Below the pieces are notes generated by a model. The model ran no database searches, was not told the origin of the DNA, and saw nothing but the letters and a program-made list of their open reading frames with translations. Shown one piece after another: positions 56,759 through 64,000 of a DNA stretch of 64,000 nt. Both the position numbers and the translations under genes were made by a program. This DNA is from Nannizziopsis barbatae (taxonomy: Eukaryota > Ascomycota > Eurotiomycetes > Onygenales > Nannizziopsiaceae). The stretch spans positions 2,480,001-2,544,000 of the forward strand of contig JACVYH010000003.1 of the NCBI GenBank assembly GCA_014964245.1, in the 5' to 3' direction. Position 1 is the first letter of the stretch; every line of letters starts with the position of its first letter.

Positions 56759-57229
56759 CTAAACAGAAAAGGCAAGACGGTGCTGGAACACACTTACCGT
56801 GACGAAAACTGTACTGGTGACGTGAGGTGGATCTTTCTTATTTTTGTCATCATCGTCGTGGTGACATTCGTCCTTCTTGGGGTTCTCGTAGATGGTGAAG
56901 TGCTCGCTCTGGGCATAGATCGCATATACGTTGGTTCCATTGATAGCATTGATCTGGTAGCCCTCGGCAGGGTGAGTGTCGCAGGGGATATGGACCTCGC
57001 GGTGTGCCTTCTTGGTCTGGGCGTCAATGGCCAAAGGAACGTAAGTTGGCGGATACTGAACGAAGTTGACGAGATAAAGGCTCAACGTGTGCGGGTCGAC
57101 ATCGACGAAAGTCCAGGTGACTTTCAAATCATCACCAGCCTCGATGTAGGTGTGGGCATCAGGATGGGTGATCTCGATAGCCGCAGCGAGAGGAGCAAGA
57201 ATGGAGACGAGAACTGGAAGAAAACGCAT
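56759..57229 (-). CDS. secreted Kre9/Knh1-type Ig-like domain protein
   Basis: This is a 156-aa frame from ATG 57229. A clear signal peptide (MRFLPVLVSILAPLAAA) precedes ITHPDAHTYIEAGDDLKVTW, the start of a Kre9/Knh1 N-terminal beta-sandwich domain. That domain is found in fungal cell-wall and GPI proteins and runs to about residue 118 (YAIYAQSEHFTIYE). The tail is acidic and Asp/His/Lys-rich, followed by TSTVFVTV. One N-glycosylation site (NGT) is visible. Exactly after this motif lies a consensus GTAAGT donor (56797 leftward). The true C-terminus may therefore be encoded in a further exon, and the last 12 residues given here may be intron read-through. Function in wall glucan assembly is suggested by family only. 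Confidence 0.75.
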   Translation of the reverse strand: MRFLPVLVSILAPLAAAIEITHPDAHTYIEAGDDLKVTWTFVDVDPHTLSLYLVNFVQYPPTYVPLAIDAQTKKAHREVHIPCDTHPAEGYQINAINGTNVYAIYAQSEHFTIYENPKKDECHHDDDDKNKKDPPHVTSTVFVTVSVFQHRLAFSV

Positions 57230-58754
57230 TTTGAGAAAGCTTCTGATGAAATCTTTTGAAAAGTTTAGAAATCGAAGTGGTATAGAGTAAGGATTTGCAA
57301 TTAGCTATGTCCACGTAACGAAACTTGCGAGTGAAGTATGCAATGTAAGAGCGCTTGAGAGGAGAAAAGAGAAGAGAAGAGAAGAGGAAGAGGTGGAACT
57401 CGGGGGGAAGACCGCTATTTATCGGCGACGAAAACAAACCCGACCAGGCAGGCAGGAGCAGCATGCAGTAGAAGGAAGCCGCGGATTTACAGTAGGAAAG
57501 AGCCATCGAGAACTTCATCAGAGGAAAGAGCATCCTTGATATAAAGAAGGAGCATCTCTGATAGTCTCTTCGTAGGGAACAACGAATAGAAGGGAAGGTG
57601 CTTTCAAGAGATTTGCCTCCCTTGACTTAACGTGTGGCCGCGTTCTTGATAGGTGATGGACCTCAGCTCTAACAATTGGCAGGCTGCCTGGGCACCGAGT
57701 CAGACTGGAGAAAAGGCTCGCGAGTATGGACCAGCGACGACCTCGGTTTTCAAATGACAATCGGTTAGCTAGTCGGTATCTTGTCATCGGCCAAGAAAGT
57801 GCGTGTGAACGCCCCAAAGCTCCGAATGCAGTTGCCTGACTGTACTTCGAAGATTGAATCATTGCAGTACTAGGTATCGTGCATCAATTCGGATATCAAT
57901 TTAGTCAAATTCGATATATGCGTCGAGATTCAGACTCTTGACGAAAAGACACCCAAATTGAAGTCAATTCAACTGATAAGGGCTTTGTAAGGGAAGACAA
58001 GCCTTTATTGGCTCGGGCTCTCAGACCAATCCACTTGAAACGTGTATACTTAGCAGAACGAAGTACTTTCCAATCCTTTCAAGTGAAATGAGTGAAATGA
58101 GTGGGAGATGTAAATTATTCCCAAACCGGCAATCTCTCGTGTCACATAAGACAGCTTACATAAGAAAACCGTGCCAAGCAATTATCAGCCCCCTTTTTTG
58201 TTTCCCGCGTGGAGCCTCGTATAAATTTCGTCACCTAAACGAGGTATTGACACAAGCAGATCGAGCTCCAGTTTGAAGATGCATGAAGATCTGATCGATG
58301 TTCCTCGTTTGAACGCGTCAAGAGCAATGGACACAGCCATGCTTCGCAAGTTTACACGCCAGTCCCTGGACAGAACCCGTGCATGGGCTCGGCTCCCGAT
58401 ACCCATATTGGACATTTTCACTCAATTCTGGAGACCTGGAACAGAGGTCGACCACTCGCAAGACACCTAGCTAATGAGCTGCGGTCGAATCTCGTACCCA
58501 TGGATTCTGAAAAGGGTAGACTTACGTATCTAATGTGAACATCCAACCTTTGCCATGACTTGAAACTGAGTCAATCCTTTGTTGGGGTGATATATAAATA
58601 CTTACTCATAGAATGAGGAAGAGTGCCCTCTATCGAATGATTTCCAAATCTGCCCTCGTCTATGCATTATTTGCATCTAAAAATCAATCGATACTCTTGT
58701 CCATTTTTATCCCATTGGAGCCGATCTGCCGGGCCAAATCGAGCAATACCCACC
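57230..58754. promoter_or_regulatory. divergent promoter region between the Kre9-like and RTA1-like genes
   Basis: This 1.5-kb region has no gene. A purine-rich block (57356-57395) lies about 130 nt upstream of the Kre9-like start, CT-rich in that gene's sense. Short frames at 58088-58470 on both strands have no features. Confidence 0.45.
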
Positions 58755-59682
58755 ATGCCTTCAGTCGATAGCCTCTATTTTTACAAACCATCACTCCCGG
58801 CTTCGATTCTTTTCACCATTCTCTACATATTACCAGCCGCATTTCTTTTCTATACTACTATCCTAGGCCCACGGACCGGCAAATATGCGCATGCCGGTTA
58901 CTTTATTCCACTTTGCATTGGGGCTGCGATGGAGATCGTTGCATATGCCATTCGCTGCGCTAGCATAAAACAGCCTGGAAGCATACCACTATATGCTGTG
59001 TCTTCATCTCTCGTCGTTATTGCTCCGGTTTTTATCTGCGCCAGCCTGTACATGCTAATGGGACGACTAATCCGTGCTGGTCTCCCCGACGTCAAAAATC
59101 AACAACGGATCCTAGGTATCGCTCCACATTGGTTGCCACGTATCTTTGTCACATCGGATATTCTCAGCTTCTTGACCCAAGCGTCTGGCAGCGGAATCGC
59201 TTCCTCCGGCAACTGGGAAGGCTCGCAAAAGGATGCGGGAACAAATGTTCTAATTGGAGGACTGGTATTGCAGCTTGTGACATTTTCATTGTTTCTCGCG
59301 ATTGTCCTAGAGTTCCATCGACGCGTTCGTGGGCTTCATGGGAAAGCCGATGACAACCTTAGTAAGGTTTTGATTGGGCTATATATTGCTGGATTCTTCA
59401 TTTGGGTACGTGCGAGAGTTATCTATAAACTCTTTGAACTGTATACTTACAGCACTTTGCTAGGTACGCTGCGTCTACCGACTAGTCGAATTTGCGTTGG
59501 GTATTGATGGATATCCATTCTCGCATGAGTGGTGTTTGTATGTGCTTGAAGCCTGTCCAATGCTGTTTGCACTATGTGCTCTGGGATATTATCACCCCGG
59601 AAAATGGCTTCCAAAATCCGAGCTTAGCACCTCAATCGCGCTTCAAAACCAGGACAAGGAAGCTGGTGCGTCTCGACAGTAA
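58755..59682 (+). CDS. RTA1-like seven-transmembrane protein, 2 exons
   Basis: Model: exons 58755-59405 and 59464-59682, giving 289 aa. RTA1-family proteins are fungal plasma-membrane proteins linked to lipid translocation and resistance to toxic lipophilic compounds. Seven hydrophobic segments are visible, beginning PASILFTILYILPAAFLFYT. Family motifs include YFIPLCIGAAMEIVAYAIRC, APVFICASLYMLMGRLI, FVTSDILSFLTQASGSGI, and after the intron VRCVYRLVEFALG and HEWCLYVLEACPMLF. The intron is 58 nt. The upstream frame opens earlier, but ATG 58755 (MPSVDSLYFYKPS, ACCATG context) gives the normal N-terminus. Which RTA1 paralogue it is cannot be told. Confidence 0.93.
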
Positions 59683-60143
59683 CGATTGAGGAGAAGCCCT
59701 GTGAAGATAGCGATGAGCTACCTATGTCTCAAGCTGTATGATCTAGATAGCCGCATAAGCGTTTGGAGCACCTAGAAGACACTGGCAAAATCGACGAAGA
59801 CGTTACATGGAGGATTGGCAATCAGTTGAATAATCAAGCTCTATTTTAATTATCTTCAGTCACAAGAGCAAATTCGAATACTTTTTAGTAATTTGATGAA
59901 CGTTAGCGGGCGTTTGGATGATGAAATGAATGCAACTCTGAAACATCGGGCGGCCAACGGCGTCATGTCACTCGTCGCTCCACCAACTGCGCCTCTCGTA
60001 TTTTTTTTGTGAGATCCTCTCTCAATTTCTCTCACCTTTTCTTCGCTTCATTTCAACTCTCGTTTTCTCTCAATCTCAGTTTCCCTCGTTATTGAACCCT
60101 CGAGAATTATTATTCTACAGCGTTAACACCCACCACCTTCGCA
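59683..60143. promoter_or_regulatory. intergenic region upstream of the Cys-rich protein gene
   Basis: CT-rich sequence at 60010-60110 (TCTCTC-type runs) fits a fungal promoter or leader directly upstream of the start at 60144. No coding signal. Confidence 0.45.
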
Positions 60144-60656
60144 ATGGCTTCTATCCAAACCCACATCCCAAGCGGAACTACCTCCGGAAGCCCACCGGTT
60201 CAGACCGGAGTTTCCCCTGAATGCGGTTCTACAACCTACGATATCCCCACGAAGGATGCAGCCTGTGCCGTCCCCGGAACAAGCCATAAGAGCGCGATGG
60301 AGAAATGCTGCAACGCTCCCGTCGTCACCTACGGAAAAGACTGTGGCATGTATTGTTTGGCGTCCGGCGGCACCGTTGGCGATTTGGTCAAATGTCTTGT
60401 TGGGGACGGCGTTGCGGATGGGCAAGTCTTTTGCAATAAACAGATGAATGCCACGGCTACCGGTGCACCGAGCTCGACCTCTTCCCGACCTACCAGTGGG
60501 ACCGACAAGCCTACAGGCACTGGCGCTGCTCCTTCGTCGTCACCCTCCAAGGGTGCTGCGCTCGCCAGCGTCCCTCAACAACCAATTTCAAAACCAGCGA
60601 TCGCCGTTCTTTTCACTCTCTTCTTTTCCTCATTTGCAAGCGTCTTTCTTGCATAA
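60144..60656 (+). CDS. small Cys-rich protein with hydrophobic C-terminal tail
   Basis: This is a single exon of 170 aa. Residues 1-25 are Ser/Thr/Gly/Pro-rich with no signal peptide. About residues 27-97 contain eight cysteines in the order C..C..CC..C..C..C..C, including AACAVPGTSH, EKCCNAPV, GKDCGMYCLA and GDLVKCLVGD. A Ser/Thr/Pro-rich linker follows, then a hydrophobic end (KPAIAVLFTLFFSSFASVFLA). I recall similar Cys-rich domains in uncharacterised fungal surface proteins, but no function. The tail could be a GPI-addition signal, which would need an N-terminal signal peptide not seen here, or a tail anchor. An unrecognised upstream exon is possible. Confidence 0.8.
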   Translation: MASIQTHIPSGTTSGSPPVQTGVSPECGSTTYDIPTKDAACAVPGTSHKSAMEKCCNAPVVTYGKDCGMYCLASGGTVGDLVKCLVGDGVADGQVFCNKQMNATATGAPSSTSSRPTSGTDKPTGTGAAPSSSPSKGAALASVPQQPISKPAIAVLFTLFFSSFASVFLA

Positions 60657-61168
60657 GCCGGCGAATATGAGTGTTACGGAGCCTTCACTTTGGTCACAGT
60701 GATATTTTTTCGGAACCCATGCGCAATGTATTGCTGATAGTCAACGACTTCGCTGCAACCTTCTTTATATATCTTACTTTTACGATCCTCTTTGGTACCG
60801 ACACGCCCTAATACCCTCTTATATTGTTTCTTAATTTCTTATCTACTTCTTTACTCAGAGCTTCGCAACCTTGGTTTTTGTAGCGTATAGCTAGCGCGAC
60901 CGAATATATTGGACAATAGCTACAAATTGAATACTTTAATACTCCGTACGTACATTTTAAGAAGCTATCATCGTAGAAATTTCAATGTAAAACTTCAAAA
61001 CAATCTTGAATCCGTTGTTTTCCCAACGCGGTTGCAAGCTTCCAACGATGGAACTTTGGATTTCAAGCTTCGGGTTCCTGCGTGCCAAGATCCGAAACAT
61101 TCCAGAATGCCGAAACATAACTGCTGCCGCTTCCGAACAGATCTTTTGATATCAGACAGCATAGCACA
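60657..61168. promoter_or_regulatory. intergenic region upstream of IMO32
   Basis: AT-rich spacer with one TACTCCGTA element at 60940-60948. No gene is seen. Confidence 0.4.
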
Positions 61169-62409
61169 ATGAGGCCTTTAATATTTCGACCTTTCTGGAC
61201 CGTCACCCGGCAGTCATGTCGCCGTTTTACCTCACGTCCAGATTCGCATCTCCAATTGGCATACAATGTATGGCCCGAGCGGAGGGATCGAAGCCCGTCC
61301 GAACCCAAACGGAATCCGATTGTTGTCATGCACGGCCTCTTCGGCTCCAAGCAGAATAACCGGGGAGTGAGTAAGTAAGAACGGATCGCCTCTCCTGCTC
61401 GTCTTCAAGAAGACCGTTTGCTAATTAAGCGATCTTCGTAGGGCATTGGCGAATACCTTGAACACGGATGTGTATACACTTGTGAGATATATATACCCAG
61501 GGGCTTTCATGCTTTTCGTTTCCCTTGTTTAGAACCTATGATTCTAATACTTGCCTTGGATTTCTAGGATCTCCGGAACCATGGTGATTCAGCTCACGAT
61601 GAAGTGCACGATTACATGGCCATGGCGGATGATGTCGAGCGGTTCGTTAACGATAAAAGTCTTAATAAGCCGGTATTGGTCGGTCATTCAATGCAAGTTC
61701 ACTACTATGAAGGCTTTAATTATTGGCCTCATTGCTGACCGAAAGAAGGGGAGCGAAAACCGCCATGACCGTCGCCCTACGTCTGCCGAGCCTTATTGCT
61801 GGGATAGTATCTGTCGACAATGCTCCTGTACGAGTACCCTTAAGCAAGGACTTTGCAAAGTACATACAGGCAATGGAAGAAATCGAAGCTGCAGGTGTGT
61901 CAAAGCAGAAAGAAGCTGATGTCATCTTGCAACCTTATGAGAGTGTAAGTTCTCTGGTCCAATACTGAAAGCGGCCATCCTGAGACCCAACCCGGCCCAC
62001 TGACCACTCTTTTCATTTCGTAGTCTGAAGCTATCCGAAATTTCCTCCTCACCAACCTTGTCCGGGATGGCAAAGGCCATTACAGGTTCCGGATTCCGGT
62101 TCAGATTCTCAAGAATACCTTGAATAATATGGCCGACTTTCCGTACGCACCTGGGGAAAGTGATGTAAAGTATGAGGGACCTGCGCTTTTTGTCCGAGGA
62201 ACAAAGAGTCACTATATCAAAGACTCTCAACTAGGTGTTATCCGAGCTCTTTTTCCCGCTTTTCAGCTTGCGGATATTGATGCCGGACATTGGGTAATAG
62301 CTGAAAAGCCTCAAGAGTTTCAAGATAGTAAGTTTTTAACGCCTATTACCTGAGGTATGCATAACTAATTGTAGAAGTTTTTGGTAAATTTTTCAGCTCG
62401 CTATCATAG
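61169..62409 (+). CDS. IMO32: mitochondrial alpha/beta hydrolase (Imo32/Eat1/ABHD11-like), 6 exons
   Basis: Model: exons 61169-61374, 61442-61481, 61568-61692, 61749-61944, 62024-62327 and 62375-62409, giving 301 aa. The family includes mitochondrial Imo32, yeast ethanol acetyltransferase Eat1 and animal ABHD11, esterase/thioesterase-type enzymes. An Arg-rich presequence (MRPLIFRPFWTVTRQSCRRF) suggests mitochondrial import. Conserved motifs are PIVVMHGLFGS (oxyanion region), DLRNHGDSAH, the nucleophile elbow VGHSMGAKTA, FVRGTKSHYI and the catalytic-His motif DAGHWV. The third intron (61693-61748) starts with GCAAGT instead of GT. It splits the Met codon of GHSMG, and only this junction restores the elbow. 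Remaining introns are GT-AG, 47-86 nt. Confidence 0.93.
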
Positions 62410-62806
62410 ACCTCACTGATGGTCGTTGGTAACACATTTACGGAGCACCCCGAGTTGAATTCTAGGGTACGGAGTAGCACATATGATAATGGAGTTTTGG
62501 AAATAATACTGGGATGGTGCCAAAGGCCTCCTTTACTCAATAGATAGATATTTTTGAACATGAAAGAATTGAAATTTGTCACGGAATTTTCATAGCATAA
62601 CCTGGTTTTCGCAACTCGGAAAAATACACGGTTCATGCCAATCTGCTTTCTGGTAAGAACACGGGGAAATGCCTAGGATGAGATGACCAAACAGGACAAC
62701 GACGCCTTTTCATTTAGAATATAATTCCGTAGTGTAAAACAAGGCCATCGAGAAAACCCAGACCATACAGACAGAAGACCTTATCTCATCAGACCCATCG
62801 TTAAAA
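62410..62806. other. convergent 3' intergenic region
   Basis: This lies between IMO32 (+) and the eS1 gene (-). It has a TACTCCGTA element in reverse orientation at 62468-62476. No gene is seen. Confidence 0.4.
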
Positions 62807-63913
62807 TTAGACGCTCTCTAGAACCTGCTCCTTGAACTCTCTCTCGACCTGTATACATAAGTTAGATAATGAGAATCAAACAGTTGCCGCAATATGCTTG
62901 GGTAGACAAACCTTCTGGCCCTTGTCATCTGTGCTGGATTCACCGTGGAGAGCCAAAAGAGCACCGAGATCGAATTTAGGTTGTTTCAACAGCTTAACCT
63001 TGCGGATGTGGACCTAAATCGAGGGGAACACCGATCAGCACTTTTCTATTACCTATTAACACAGAAAAAAAGACAAGTGCAAACTAACGTTTTGGAGAGG
63101 ATAGATGCCCCGGGTGGCCTTCTCAATTTCGCGGCCAATAACCTCGGGAACAAGCTTTGTGAGCTGGGTAAGAGTGCGGCTAGAAGCCTCACGCTGGATG
63201 ATCTCGACCATCTTCTTGCGGATGGCACGGATCTGGGAAGAGCGAGCATATGTGGTCTTCTTGACCTGGAGAGATCGTCGCTTGGTGAAAGCGATGGCGA
63301 AGAGGCGGACAAGGTAGTCGTCGGTGGTCTTGACGGTGACATTGGCCTCGATCAGGGATTGCCACTTGCGGACGAGCGACCGGAGCTTGTCTGATGTGAA
63401 ATCCATGCCGTGGAAGTTGGTCAAGCAGTTCTTGCCTTGAATCTCATCGACGCGGAGCTTGATCTTGCGGAACGAGTGGGCTTGGTCGTCTTGAAGATCG
63501 GCGAGGGAGACCTCGAAGATACGGCCCTTAAGGGAGTCGTTGGCGTTCTTAAGACCAGTGGTTCGGTTCACGATCGTTTTTCCAACACTATAACAGAAAT
63601 TATTAGTCGTTTCGTTCCGATAGACTCAGGTGTCAAGACGGAGGTTGGCCATACTCTCGAACTGCGAAGGTGGAGGGAGCCTATGAAAGTCAGAACCCAT
63701 TCATTGAATATGATCTATTGGACCAGTGCAATCCTACCTTGACCGAGTACTCATCTTTTCTGGAGAAAGGGTCCTGGGCTCTCTTCTTAAGACCCTTCTT
63801 GCCCTTCGACAAACGCTTGTTCCTAACCGAAGACCAGTCAGTATATTGATATCCTTGTAATGCGACGACGGCTCAGGCGAAGAATCGGGGATTGCGTACT
63901 TTCCGACAGCCAT
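62807..63913 (-). CDS. RPS1: 40S ribosomal protein eS1 (S3a/Rps1), 6 exons
   Basis: Model: exons 63913-63900, 63822-63738, 63680-63655, 63587-63089, 63013-62912 and 62848-62807, giving 255 aa, the usual length. eS1 lies on the platform of the cytosolic 40S subunit. Conserved stretches are MAVGKNKRLSKGKKGLKKRA, QDPFSRKDEYSVKAPSTF, VRDVGKTIVNRTTGLKNAND, LRSLVRKWQSLIEANVTVKT, and the C-terminal HIRKVKLLKQPKFDLG. Exons 1 and 3 are only 14 and 26 nt. Exon 3 (APSTFAVR) is easily missed, but without it the frame and the conserved block break. Five introns of 57-77 nt are many for a small gene, as is common in fungal ribosomal protein genes. The start is 87 nt from the window edge, so its promoter is mostly outside. 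Confidence 0.97.
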
Positions 63914-64000
63914 GATTGCGATTTCGGTCTATCTTGCAGCTGGAAAGATAGACAATTTATCGCATACGTTTGGCGTAGATGGGGCAGTCGACGTGGTAGA

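Noticed and set aside
1..64000. CRISPR array, bacterial operon or phage region
   Set aside because: No regularly spaced repeats or prokaryotic gene features are present. All supported genes have eukaryotic structure.

Overview
This window is nuclear DNA of a filamentous ascomycete. The evidence is intron-rich genes with short introns (about 47-200 nt) carrying CTAAC/CTGAC-type branch sites, and a set of core eukaryotic genes. Several protein families are typical of Pezizomycotina: an RTA1-like membrane protein, a Kre9/Knh1-type secreted protein, Byr4 and a KPWE-motif protein. Several conserved proteins and the recurring TACTCCGTA element suggest Eurotiomycetes, possibly Onygenales. That placement is inference from memory, not a computed result. 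I see no intact transposon, CRISPR array, prokaryotic operon or recognisable tRNA.

Layout: 1-11 kb holds a secreted-type alpha/beta hydrolase (+), a Pumilio-family RNA-binding protein (+), a small KPWE-motif peroxin-like protein (-) and the TFIIH subunit Ssl1 (-). 11-20 kb holds an M1 aminopeptidase (+) divergent from SSL1 across a promoter with a 27-copy TTC tract, then the Rab GTPase Ypt1 (+) and a peroxisomal adenine-nucleotide carrier (+). 20-36 kb holds a large single-exon WD40 protein (+), a Sly41-like transporter (+), the 75/78-kDa complex I subunit (+), an XRCC4/Lif1 end-joining factor (-) and the cytokinesis regulator Byr4 (+). 36.2-45.0 kb is an 8.8-kb stretch with no convincing gene. 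It leads into a protein with an HHCC zinc-binding domain of the retroelement-integrase type (+). 48-55 kb holds the HDEL receptor Erd2 (-), an SR-like protein (-), the SF3b subunit Cus1 (-) and the mitochondrial ribosomal protein mS33 (-). 55-64 kb holds an Rnt1-type RNase III (+), a Kre9/Knh1-type secreted protein (-), an RTA1-like protein (+), a Cys-rich protein with a C-terminal hydrophobic tail (+), an Imo32-like mitochondrial hydrolase (+) and ribosomal protein eS1 (-).

The genes do not form a cluster with one function. They are a mixed housekeeping neighbourhood: secretion (Ypt1, Erd2, Sly41), RNA processing (Cus1, Rnt1, SR-like, Pumilio), DNA repair and transcription (Ssl1, Xrcc4), respiration and translation (complex I, mS33, eS1), peroxisome (carrier, KPWE protein) and cell cycle (Byr4). 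The best candidate for something under-described is the HHCC protein at 45.0-46.5 kb. It keeps only the zinc-binding module of an integrase, has an open reading frame ending 7 nt before its start codon, and sits behind the gene-free stretch. Exon boundaries below were worked out by eye from splice consensus, reading-frame continuity and family conservation. All reported multi-exon models stay in frame from start to stop.
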